From assembly GCA_036403035.1 (NCBI GenBank), contig DASWRT010000278.1:1-7781 (forward strand): 7,781 bases of DNA, given 5' to 3'. The translations under genes and the position numbers were made by a program. The first letter of the stretch is position 1; every line of letters starts with the position of its first letter. Below, in pieces: positions 1 through 6,000 of the stretch. The notes beneath the pieces were generated by a model that did not search any database, had not been told where the DNA came from, and saw only the letters and a list, made by a program, of their open reading frames with translations. The DNA comes from DASWRT01 sp036403035 (GTDB lineage Bacteria > Pseudomonadota > Alphaproteobacteria > ATCC43930 > CGMCC-115725).

Positions 1-1
1 G

Positions 2-1483
2 CAACTCGAAGGTGTCAACTTCGTCGTTGCCAACACTGATGCGCAGGCGCTCGACCATTCGCTGACCGATCGAACCATACAATTAGGCGCCGGCATTACC
101 AAAGGCCTCGGCGCTGGCGCTAACCCCGAAGTTGGTCGTGCTGCCGCTGAAGAAGCGCGTGAGGAAATCTCCGTTTATATTGAAGGCAGCAACATGGTGT
201 TCATCACCGCCGGCATGGGCGGCGGCACCGGCACCGGCGCGGCACCGGTGATCGCCCGCGCGGCCCGCGAGGCCGGCATCCTGACGGTCGGCGTGGTGAC
301 CAAGCCGTTCCATTTCGAAGGCACGCACCGCATGAAGCTCGCCGAGTCGGGCATGACCGAGCTTCAGAAGTTCGTCGACACGCTGATCATCATCCCGAAC
401 CAGAACCTGTTCCGGGTGGCGAACGAGCGCACGACCTTCGCCGACGCCTTCAAGATGGCCGACGACGTGCTCTACTCCGGCGTCCGCGGCGTCACCGATC
501 TGATGGTGATGCCGGGCCTCATCAACCTCGACTTCGCCGATATCCGCACCGTGATGGGCGAGATGGGCAAGGCGATGATGGGCACCGGCGAGGCCGAGGG
601 CGACCGCCGCGCGATCGACGCGGCCGAGGCGGCGATCTCGAACCCGCTGCTTGAGGACGTGTCGATGAAGGGCGCCCGCGGCGTCCTCATCAACATCACC
701 GGCGGCCCGGACATGACGCTGTTCGAGGTCGACGAGGCGGCGAACCGCATCCGCGAGGAAGTCGATCCCGAGGCGAACATCATCTTCGGCTCGACCTTCG
801 ACGAGAAGCTCTCGGGCAAGATGCGCATCTCGGTCGTCGCGACCGGGATCGAGGCCGAGATCGCGGCGCAGCCGAAGCCGTCGATCAGCCTCGTCAGCGA
901 CCGCTCGCGGGACGCGGTCGGCGGCATGACGTCCGCGGCGGCGCCCGCGGCCCCGGCGATGCCGAGCCCGCAGACGACCTACGCCCAACCGGTGCTGCTG
1001 CAGAATGCCGCGCCGGCGGCGTTCGCCCCCGCCCCGGAGGCGAAGCCCGCGCCGCTCCCGGCGTTCGAGAGCGATCCGGCCCCGGCCGCGGCGCTCGCCG
1101 CCGAGCTGGCGGCGGCGCGCGGCAACGCCTTCGTGGCGCCCCGCCCGGTCGAGCCGGCGGTCGCCCGTCCCGCGATCACGGTGGCGCCGCCGCCGGTGAT
1201 GCCGGACCCGGCCGCCGCCGCCGCCGCGGCGCAGAAGAAGCTGCGCGGCCCGAGCCTGTTCGAGCGCGTCACCGGCGTCGGCCGTGCCCGTCAGGCCGCG
1301 ACCGACGAGCGCGCCGCCCGTCCGACCCCGGCGCAGCCGGCGGCACCGATGGCCGGCGGCGGCGGCGCGTCACAGCCGCGGCTCGGCGCGCTCGATCCGA
1401 CCGACCGCCTCGGCAGCGGCGCGCCGAAGAGCGAGGAGGACATGCTCGACATCCCGGCCTTCCTCCGCCGGCAGGCGAACTGA
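2..1483 (+). CDS. ftsZ: Cell division GTPase FtsZ, 5' end missing
   Basis: FtsZ is the bacterial tubulin homologue; it binds GTP in the cytoplasm and polymerises at midcell into the ring that directs division. The reading frame is open from base 2; comparison with remembered FtsZ sequences suggests about 30-45 N-terminal residues lie outside the window. Visible marks are VVANTDAQAL early on, the tubulin signature GGGTGTG (218-238), and the T7 loop NLDFAD (524-541), which completes the GTPase site of the next subunit. The globular part ends near base 890. An Ala/Pro-rich disordered linker of about 180 residues follows, containing a conserved-looking block SLFERVTG (from 1253), and the protein ends in the tail IPAFLRRQAN, the partner-binding peptide (FtsA and others) in its alphaproteobacterial form. 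Codon use is odd: the first 64 codons have about 53 percent G/C in third position, against about 95 percent in the next 70. Identity is certain; the origin of the 5' segment is not. Confidence 0.98.
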   Translation, partial: QLEGVNFVVANTDAQALDHSLTDRTIQLGAGITKGLGAGANPEVGRAAAEEAREEISVYIEGSNMVFITAGMGGGTGTGAAPVIARAAREAGILTVGVVTKPFHFEGTHRMKLAESGMTELQKFVDTLIIIPNQNLFRVANERTTFADAFKMADDVLYSGVRGVTDLMVMPGLINLDFADIRTVMGEMGKAMMGTGEAEGDRRAIDAAEAAISNPLLEDVSMKGARGVLINITGGPDMTLFEVDEAANRIREEVDPEANIIFGSTFDEKLSGKMRISVVATGIEAEIAAQPKPSISLVSDRSRDAVGGMTSAAAPAAPAMPSPQTTYAQPVLLQNAAPAAFAPAPEAKPAPLPAFESDPAPAAALAAELAAARGNAFVAPRPVEPAVARPAITVAPPPVMPDPAAAAAAAQKKLRGPSLFERVTGVGRARQAATDERAARPTPAQPAAPMAGGGGASQPRLGALDPTDRLGSGAPKSEEDMLDIPAFLRRQAN

Positions 1484-1538
1484 CCCGTTAGGGTTGGGCG
1501 GCCGTCTGACGGGCGGCTGGCCGAAACCACTACCGATA

Positions 1539-1572
1539 GCGGCGCATCCCTCGCGGGGTGCGCCGCTTTTTT
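1539..1572 (+). terminator. Intrinsic terminator of ftsZ
   Basis: A 12-bp stem with one G-U pair (1539-1550 with 1555-1566) closes the 4-base loop tcgc and is followed directly by six T residues (1567-1572). This is a textbook Rho-independent terminator 55 bases after the ftsZ stop codon. It implies that ftsZ ends its transcription unit here and that lpxC is mainly transcribed from its own promoter. Confidence 0.93.
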
Positions 1573-1593
1573 GCGTGCCGATCAACCTGGATC

Positions 1594-1607
1594 CGCTGTT
1601 AACAGCG
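1594..1607. repeat. Perfect 14-base palindrome upstream of lpxC
   Basis: The sequence cgctgttaacagcg is its own reverse complement, centred between 1600 and 1601. Its size and place in the presumed promoter region fit an operator for a dimeric regulator, but I recognise no specific regulator. A TTAAC half-site is present; the second half of a CtrA box (TTAA-N7-TTAA) is not. Confidence 0.5.
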
Positions 1608-1651
1608 TTGAACAAGGCTTTGCGTATGCTGAGATTTTTGCCGTTCAGGAG

Positions 1652-1671
1652 CTGTAATAATCTGTAATAAA
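1652..1671 (+). repeat. Tandem repeat of a 10-base AT-rich unit
   Basis: The unit ctgtaataat (1652-1661) is followed at once by ctgtaataaa (1662-1671), so nine of ten bases repeat. The spacing is about one helical turn. It could place two protein contacts on the same DNA face or supply alternative -10-like elements (taataa) for lpxC. Neither function is shown by the sequence. Confidence 0.55.
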
Positions 1672-1756
1672 GAGTGATTTGTTCCCTTGCGCCAGGGTTG
1701 CTAGCTGTAGTGCGCGGCCAAGGCGCGCCAAGGTCGAAGTCCCTTATCCCGATTCC

Positions 1757-1762
1757 AGGTGA
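1757..1762 (+). promoter_or_regulatory. Ribosome binding site deciding the lpxC start
   Basis: The motif aggtga lies five bases before the ATG at 1768. It overlaps the in-frame GTG at 1759, which has no Shine-Dalgarno-like sequence upstream of it. This spacing favours initiation at 1768 over 1759. Confidence 0.65.
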
Positions 1763-1767
1763 CGTTG

Positions 1768-2727
1768 ATGATCTCCGAGATGGACGTCGTTGCGCAGAAG
1801 ACGCTGAAGACCGCGATCCACTGTCGCGGCGTCGCGTTGCATGCCGGCGTCAAGGTCTCCATGGTCCTGAAGCCGGCGCTGCCGGACACTGGCATCGTCT
1901 TCCGCCGCGTCGACGCGGCCGGCGGCGGCGCCGAGATCCGGGCCGACTGGCGCAACGTCGCCCCGTCCGCGCTGTGCACGACGCTGAGCAACGGCGAGGG
2001 CATCTCGGTCGCCACCATCGAGCACCTGATGGCCGCCTTCGCCGGCTGCGAGATCGACAACGCGGTCGTCGAAATCGACGGGCCGGAAGTGCCGGTGATG
2101 GACGGCAGCGCCGCTCCCTTCGTGTTCCTGATCGAGTGCGCCGGCATCGTCGAGCAGGACGCGCCGCGCCGCGCGATCAAGATCCTGAAGCCGGTCACGG
2201 TCCGCGACGGCGGAAAAACGGCGACGCTGTCGCCCGACCACGGCTTCACGGTGAGCTTCGAGATCGATTTCAACAGCCGGGCGATCAAGCGCCAGGAGAT
2301 CGGGCTCGCCTTCGAGGACGGCACGTTCCGGGCCGAGGTGAGCCGCGCCCGTACCTTCGGCTTCCTGCACGAGGTCGAGGGCATGCGCGCGGCCGGGCTG
2401 GCGCGCGGCGGCTCGCTCGACAACGCGGTCGTGATCGACGGCGACAAGGTCATGAACGAGGACGGGCTGCGTTACACCGACGAGTTCGTGCGCCACAAGG
2501 TTCTCGATGCGGTGGGGGATCTGTACCTCGCCGGCGCGCCGCTGATCGGGCATTTCCACGGCGTCCGCTCCGGCCACGCGCTCAATCGGCAGATCCTGGA
2601 AGCGCTGTTCGCCGATACGTCGGCGTGGTGCTGGACGACCCAGACGCGCGGCCACGCCGCCGCCCTGGACGAGCAGGCGGCGGTGGCTGCCAGTGGCTGG
2701 GTGCAGCCGGCGCGCGCACGCGCCTGA
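1768..2727 (+). CDS. lpxC: UDP-3-O-acyl-N-acetylglucosamine deacetylase LpxC
   Basis: LpxC is the zinc enzyme that removes the acetyl group from UDP-3-O-acyl-GlcNAc, the committed step of lipid A synthesis in the cytoplasm. The 319-residue product has the usual length. Numbered from the ATG at 1768, the motif TIEHLMAAF supplies the catalytic Glu85 and zinc ligand His86. PVMDGSAAPF follows near residues 110-120. The motif HKVLDAVGDL supplies zinc ligands His243 and Asp247, and SGHALN supplies the catalytic His270. All residues expected from family knowledge are present, so the enzyme should be active. An in-frame GTG at 1759 would add three residues, but aggtga is correctly spaced for 1768. 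The gene follows the ftsZ terminator, so it probably has its own promoter. A gene for this step shows that the organism makes lipopolysaccharide. Confidence 0.97.
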   Translation: MISEMDVVAQKTLKTAIHCRGVALHAGVKVSMVLKPALPDTGIVFRRVDAAGGGAEIRADWRNVAPSALCTTLSNGEGISVATIEHLMAAFAGCEIDNAVVEIDGPEVPVMDGSAAPFVFLIECAGIVEQDAPRRAIKILKPVTVRDGGKTATLSPDHGFTVSFEIDFNSRAIKRQEIGLAFEDGTFRAEVSRARTFGFLHEVEGMRAAGLARGGSLDNAVVIDGDKVMNEDGLRYTDEFVRHKVLDAVGDLYLAGAPLIGHFHGVRSGHALNRQILEALFADTSAWCWTTQTRGHAAALDEQAAVAASGWVQPARARA

Positions 2728-2852
2728 CCGGACCGCCCCTGTCCGCCGGCTGGCCTGCCGGCCGGCGGCGGGAGACCGGAACGGCATCGTTTTTCTCGTG
2801 CGCCGGAATTCGCCGTGCTATTGAACGGAGCACGAACGCTTACGGGATTACC
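2728..2852 (+). other. lpxC-bamD spacer with GC-rich hairpin
   Basis: The 125-base spacer holds an 8-bp inverted repeat ccgccggc/gccggcgg (2743-2750 with 2761-2768). The nearest T run, five bases at 2790-2794, starts more than 20 bases after the stem, so it is not a standard intrinsic terminator. It may slow or stabilise the transcript. A weaker 6-bp inverted repeat (2814-2819 with 2829-2834) surrounds a ttgaac. I see no convincing promoter and only a poor Shine-Dalgarno sequence before bamD. Confidence 0.4.
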
Positions 2853-3692
2853 ATGCCGGTTTCGCTGCCTTATCGCCGCCTCGCTGCGGGCCTGACGCTT
2901 TCGTTGCTGCTTGCCGCGTGCGGCTCCACGACGCCGAAAGACGTCTATGTCGAGCAGCCGGTCGAGAAGCTCTACAACGGCGCGATGGACCGCCTGCTCG
3001 ACGAGGACTACAAGAACGCCGCCAAGCAGTTCGACGAGGTCGAACGCCAGCATCCGTACTCGGTCTGGGCGACCAAGGCGGAGCTGATGGGCGCCTACGC
3101 GCATTACGAGGACGGCAAGTACGACGAGGCGGTGATCTCGGCCGACCGCTTCATCCAGCTCCATCCCGGCAACCGCGACGTCGCCTACGCCTACTACCTC
3201 AAGGCGCTCTCCTACTACATCCAGATCGTCGATGTCGGCCGCGACCAGCAGACCACGCAGAAGGCGCTGAAGGCCCTCGACGACGTGGTCCGCCGCTTCC
3301 CCGACACGCGGTATTCCCGCGACGCCCGCCTCAAGCTCGACCTCGCCCGCGACCACCTCGCCGGCAAGGACATGGACATCGGCCGCTTCTACGAGCGCCA
3401 GGGGCAGTACCTCGCCGCGATCAACCGCTACAAGCGGGTCATCGACACCTACCAGACGACGACGCACGTGCCCGAGGCGCTGCACCGCCTGACCGAGTGC
3501 TATCTCGCGCTCGGCGTCATCGACGAGGCGAAGGCGACCGCCTCCGTGCTCGGCTACAACTATCCGGGCAGCGAGTGGTATCAGGACAGCTACGCGCTTC
3601 TCACCGGCATCCCCGGCGGCTCGGCCATCGCCGGCGAGAAGCCCCCGCCGCAGCCCGGCTGGTTCAGCCGCGTCGTCGGCTCGATCTTCTGA
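2853..3692 (+). CDS. bamD: Outer membrane assembly lipoprotein BamD
   Basis: BamD (older name ComL) is a lipoprotein of the BAM complex that, with BamA, inserts beta-barrel proteins into the outer membrane from the periplasmic side. The 279-residue product starts with a basic tip (YRR), a hydrophobic stretch and the lipobox LLAAC, giving lipidated Cys23. The residue after the cysteine is Gly, not Asp, which fits sorting to the outer membrane. The body is helical with tetratricopeptide-like repeats; examples are YNGAMDRLLDEDYKNAAKQF, the segment around AYAHYEDGKYDEAV, and the later YLAAINRYKRVIDTY. Length and the sequence YSVWATKAELM agree with the family. The ATG at 2853 is chosen because it gives a compact lipoprotein signal; no strong Shine-Dalgarno precedes it. 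The same frame is open upstream through lpxC, but that part is antisense to codon logic and is not coding. Its place after lpxC links two outer-membrane building functions. Confidence 0.95.
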   Translation: MPVSLPYRRLAAGLTLSLLLAACGSTTPKDVYVEQPVEKLYNGAMDRLLDEDYKNAAKQFDEVERQHPYSVWATKAELMGAYAHYEDGKYDEAVISADRFIQLHPGNRDVAYAYYLKALSYYIQIVDVGRDQQTTQKALKALDDVVRRFPDTRYSRDARLKLDLARDHLAGKDMDIGRFYERQGQYLAAINRYKRVIDTYQTTTHVPEALHRLTECYLALGVIDEAKATASVLGYNYPGSEWYQDSYALLTGIPGGSAIAGEKPPPQPGWFSRVVGSIF

Positions 3693-3715
3693 GCATCCGC
3701 CGTGCGTGCCTGCAT

Positions 3716-3776
3716 TCCCTCTCCCCGGACGGGGAGAGGGAGGGGCTCGCGCGAATGCGCGGGAGGGTGAAGGGAG
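3716..3776. repeat. REP-like intergenic palindrome
   Basis: An 11-bp perfect inverted repeat, tccctctcccc/ggggagaggga (3716-3726 with 3731-3741), has a 4-base loop. It is followed by a second imperfect hairpin, ctcgcgc/gcgcggg (around 3746-3763), and then gggtgaaggg. Palindromes of the form CCCTCTCCCC..GGGGAGAGGG followed by GGGTGAGGG are, from general knowledge, common dispersed repeats in spacers of alphaproteobacterial genomes. It starts 24 bases after the bamD stop codon and may also act as a 3' end or stabiliser for that mRNA, although no T run follows. Confidence 0.75.
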
Positions 3777-3915
3777 AGAGTTCCCGATATCGTCGCAAGG
3801 GGTGATTCCACGCCGCTGAATCGCCATCTCTGTCGATACCGGCGTGCCGTTTCGCTGGCCCGCCACCTCGCCCTCCGGTATCTTTCCATACAGTGACGCC
3901 TCTACCTTTACGCGC

Positions 3916-5592
3916 ATGCTCGTCGGCCTGACCATCCGCGACGTCGTCCTGATCGATCGGCTCGACCTCGCCTTCCGGCCCGGACTCTGCGTCCTCACGG
4001 GCGAGACCGGCGCCGGCAAGTCGATCCTGCTCGACTCGCTCGGCCTTGCCCTCGGCGCGCGCGCCGAAAGCGGCCTCGTGCGCAATGGCGCGCCGCAGGC
4101 GGCGGTGACCGCCGAGTTCTCCCTGGGCGCCAACCATCCGGCGTGGCGCCTCCTCGACGAGCACGGCATCGACGCCGCCGAGGGCGAGAGCCTCGTGCTG
4201 CGCCGCACGCTGACGCCGGACGGGCGCAGCCGCGCCTTCGTCAACGACCAGCCGACCAGCGTCGGCCTGCTGCGCCAGCTCGGCGAGGGTCTGGTCGAGA
4301 TCCAGGGCCAGTTCGAGCAGCGCGGCCTGATGGACCCCGGCACGCATCGCGCGCTCCTCGACGGGTTCGGCGGGTACGGCGCCGAGATCGAGGCGATGGG
4401 CAAGGCATGGCGGGCGTGGCGGCAGGCCGAGGAGAGGCGGGCCGAGCAGGCGGCGGCGATCGAGAAGGCGCGGTCCGACGAAGACTATCTGCGCCACGCC
4501 ATGGCGGAACTCGACGCGCTCGACCCGAAGGCGGACGAGGAGGAGGCGCTGGCCGAGCAGCGCGCCGTCCTCGTCCACCGCGAGAAGCTGCTTGAGGCGA
4601 TGGCCTCGGCACTGAACGACCTCGGCGGCGCCGAGCGCGGGATGCACGGCGCGAGCCGCGTCCTGGAACGCGTGCGCGACCGTGCCGCCGGCCGGCTCGA
4701 CGCGGCGGTCGCGGCGCTGGAACGCGCCGCCGTCGAGGCGCGCGAGGCGGTCGAGCAACTGGAGGCCGTCACCCGCGAAATGGAGTTGGAAGGCGGCAAT
4801 CTGGAGACGATCGAGGAGCGGCTCTACGCGCTGCGCGCGCTCGCCCGCAAGCACGGCGTCACGGTCGCCGACCTGCCGCCGCTGCGCGCCGAGATGGCGA
4901 AGCGCCTCGGCGCGCTCGACGACAGCGGCGACGCCTTGCAGCGCCTGACCCGCGAGGCGCAGGAGGCCCGCGCCGCTTACGTCAAGCTCGCCGAGCGGAT
5001 CGGCGCGGCGCGGCGCAAGGCGGCGGGCGCCTTCGATACGGCCGTCATGAAGGAGCTGGCGCCGCTCAAGCTGGAGAAGGCCCGCTTCCGCACGGTGATC
5101 GCGCCGCTGCCCGAGAGCGATTGGGGCGAGGGCGGCGCCGAGCGCGTGCATTTCGAGGTGGCGACCAACCCCGGCGCCCCGTCGGGGCCGCTGAGCCGCA
5201 TCGCCTCCGGCGGCGAGCTGTCGCGCTTCCTGCTCGCCCTGAAGGTCGTGCTCGCGAAGGTCTCGCCGGTGCCGACGCTGGTGTTCGACGAGGTCGACAG
5301 CGGCATCGGCGGCGCCGTCGCGGCGGCCGTCGGCGAGCGGCTGCAACGGCTCGGCGAGGAGTTGCAGGTGCTCGTCGTCACCCACTCGCCGCAAGTCGCC
5401 GCCAAGGGCGCGTGGCACTGGCGCGTCGCCAAGGAGCAGGGCGCCCGCACCACCCGCACCCGCGTCGCCGAGTTGACCGCGGAGGAGCGCCGCGAGGAGA
5501 TCGCGCGCATGCTCTCCGGCAGCGCCGTCACGCCCGAAGCCCGCGCCGCCGCCGTCAGCCTGATGTCCGCCGCCGCCGCGGGCCGGCATTGA
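3916..5592 (+). CDS. recN: DNA repair ATPase RecN
   Basis: RecN is a cytoplasmic SMC-like ATPase that holds DNA ends together and aids recombinational repair of double-strand breaks. The 558-residue product begins MLVGLTIRDVVLIDRL, the usual RecN start; an in-frame GTG at 3844 would add 24 residues without family resemblance. Walker A is GETGAGKS (residues 29-36). The Q-loop region is IQGQFEQ (129-135). A long charged, Ala- and Glu-rich coiled coil fills roughly residues 150-370. The ABC signature SGGELSR lies at 431-437, Walker B VFDEVDSG at 456-463 with catalytic Glu459, and the H-loop VVTHSPQVAAKG around His490. All ATPase motifs are intact. The family usually reads GQHDD or GQHEH at the Q-loop, so the Phe after GQ is a mild departure. 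RecN is SOS-induced in many bacteria, but I see no full GTTC-N7-GTTC LexA box upstream. No strong Shine-Dalgarno is visible. Confidence 0.96.
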   Translation: MLVGLTIRDVVLIDRLDLAFRPGLCVLTGETGAGKSILLDSLGLALGARAESGLVRNGAPQAAVTAEFSLGANHPAWRLLDEHGIDAAEGESLVLRRTLTPDGRSRAFVNDQPTSVGLLRQLGEGLVEIQGQFEQRGLMDPGTHRALLDGFGGYGAEIEAMGKAWRAWRQAEERRAEQAAAIEKARSDEDYLRHAMAELDALDPKADEEEALAEQRAVLVHREKLLEAMASALNDLGGAERGMHGASRVLERVRDRAAGRLDAAVAALERAAVEAREAVEQLEAVTREMELEGGNLETIEERLYALRALARKHGVTVADLPPLRAEMAKRLGALDDSGDALQRLTREAQEARAAYVKLAERIGAARRKAAGAFDTAVMKELAPLKLEKARFRTVIAPLPESDWGEGGAERVHFEVATNPGAPSGPLSRIASGGELSRFLLALKVVLAKVSPVPTLVFDEVDSGIGGAVAAAVGERLQRLGEELQVLVVTHSPQVAAKGAWHWRVAKEQGARTTRTRVAELTAEERREEIARMLSGSAVTPEARAAAVSLMSAAAAGRH

Positions 5593-5680
5593 AATAGAGA
5601 ACCTGATAAGGGGATCGGAGGGATGGTTGGGGATGTGGGGATAAGAGATTGTTGCCACTCCCCTGCCGATTGAGCCTCTA

Positions 5681-5741
5681 CTAACGTAGGGGCGGCCCTT
5701 GGGCCGCCCTCGGGCGCCGCAAGCGACGCCCCTACAATTAG
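5681..5741. repeat. Inner hairpin module with GTAGGGGCG ends
   Basis: The ends gtaggggcg (5686-5694) and cgcccctac (5727-5735) pair perfectly, and ctaa/ttag (5681-5684 with 5738-5741) extend the stem past a small internal loop. Inside, gcggccc (5692-5698) can pair with gggccgc (5701-5707), and gggcg (5712-5716) with cgccc (5727-5731), so more than one fold is possible. From memory, GTAGGGGCG-type palindromes are dispersed repeats in several GC-rich genomes. No T run follows, so terminator function is uncertain. Confidence 0.65.
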
Positions 5742-5777
5742 GAGAGCGTCATATGCTGCTTCGTGGGTCGCATGAAA

Positions 5778-5906
5778 AACGCTTCACCACAAAGGACGCG
5801 AAGGGATCGCAAAGAGCGCGAAGGAAAATTTCTGCGCGCCGGAGGCGCGCAATTCATTCCTTTGCGACCGTTGCGTGAACCTTGGCGGCCTTCGCGTTAA
5901 AGCGTT
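5778..5906. repeat. Long imperfect palindrome with repeated GCGAAGG/GCAAAG units
   Basis: The module folds around a central 7-bp hairpin gcgcgcc/ggcgcgc with loop gga (5834-5850). Paired blocks run outward: tcgcaaag (5807-5814) with 5860-5867, acgcgaagg (5796-5804) with 5889-5897, and aacgctt (5778-5784) with 5900-5906. The left half also carries a loose direct repetition of gcaaag, gcgaagg and similar words every 8-11 bases. Such aaaggacgcgaagg-like strings are familiar as non-coding intergenic repeats in many genomes. It could fold into a long interrupted RNA stem if transcribed. Confidence 0.65.
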
Positions 5907-5984
5907 CTTATTTTCTCATCCCCCCGATCCCCAACCATCCCCCGATCCCCTTATCCAAGTTTCTTTTGCTAAAAGCACATTCCC

Positions 5985-5990
5985 AGGAGA
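5985..5990 (+). promoter_or_regulatory. Ribosome binding site of ligA
   Basis: The motif aggaga lies ten bases before the ATG at 6001, an acceptable spacing for a Shine-Dalgarno sequence. It supports the start at 6001. I see no clear -35/-10 pair between the inverted repeat end (5955) and this site; only a small 5-bp hairpin ctttt/aaaag (5963-5975) lies there. Confidence 0.8.
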
Positions 5991-6000
5991 GCCGACCGCC

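Larger units (their letters stand above)
1573..1767 (+). promoter_or_regulatory. lpxC upstream region, presumed promoter
   Basis: This stretch lies between the ftsZ terminator and the lpxC start and is clearly richer in A and T than the genes, especially around 1600-1680. Because a strong terminator sits upstream, a promoter for lpxC is expected here. It holds a 14-base perfect palindrome (1594-1607), a possible -35-like ttgaac (1608-1613) and two tandem copies of a ctgtaataa unit (1652-1671). I cannot place a -35/-10 pair with normal 16-18 base spacing, so the promoter assignment rests on position and composition. No coding sequence is convincing in it. Confidence 0.5.
5605..5955. repeat. 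Nested inverted-repeat element between recN and ligA
   Basis: The 408-base recN-ligA spacer is almost filled by this structure. The outer arms match as reverse complements in two blocks: 14 bases (5605-5618 with 5942-5955) and 15 bases (5620-5634 with 5927-5941), differing by one extra A at 5619. Weaker similarity continues inward. Each arm is rich in runs of three to six G (left arm, + strand; right arm, - strand). Between the arms are two further palindromic modules (5681-5741 and 5778-5906). No open reading frame of credible coding character lies inside, so it is not an insertion sequence with a transposase. It looks like a composite non-coding repeat, possibly MITE-like, or a palindrome cluster. 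No target-site duplication is obvious just outside the arms. Confidence 0.8.

Noticed and set aside
83..988. A 301-codon open frame on the - strand opposite ftsZ
   Set aside because: It is antisense to well-conserved FtsZ and consists of Arg/Ala/Asp/His-rich low-complexity sequence.
1599..1613. Possible CtrA box TTAA-N7 upstream of lpxC
   Set aside because: The second half reads GAAC instead of TTAA; only a half-site with an accidental palindrome is present.
1674..2852. In-frame upstream extension of bamD through lpxC
   Set aside because: The extension is an out-of-frame reading of lpxC rich in Arg; the lipoprotein signal begins at the ATG at 2853.
3780..3794. Possible LexA (SOS) box gttc-N7-cgtc upstream of recN
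   Set aside because: The second half does not match GTTC, and the site lies over 120 bases before the start; one half-site is expected by chance.
3801..3825. Small hairpin ggtgattc/gaatcgcc upstream of recN
   Set aside because: An 8-bp stem with one wobble and a 9-base loop is weak and has no T run or conserved context; it may be chance.
2472..5658. Two long - strand open frames (2472-4403 and 3664-5658) opposite bamD and recN
   Set aside because: They run across spacers and opposite intact recN and bamD with no recognisable domains; composition is that of antisense codons.
5593..6000. Insertion sequence or toxin-antitoxin gene in the recN-ligA spacer
   Set aside because: Despite inverted repeats there is no open frame with coding character, no transposase motif and no obvious target duplication.
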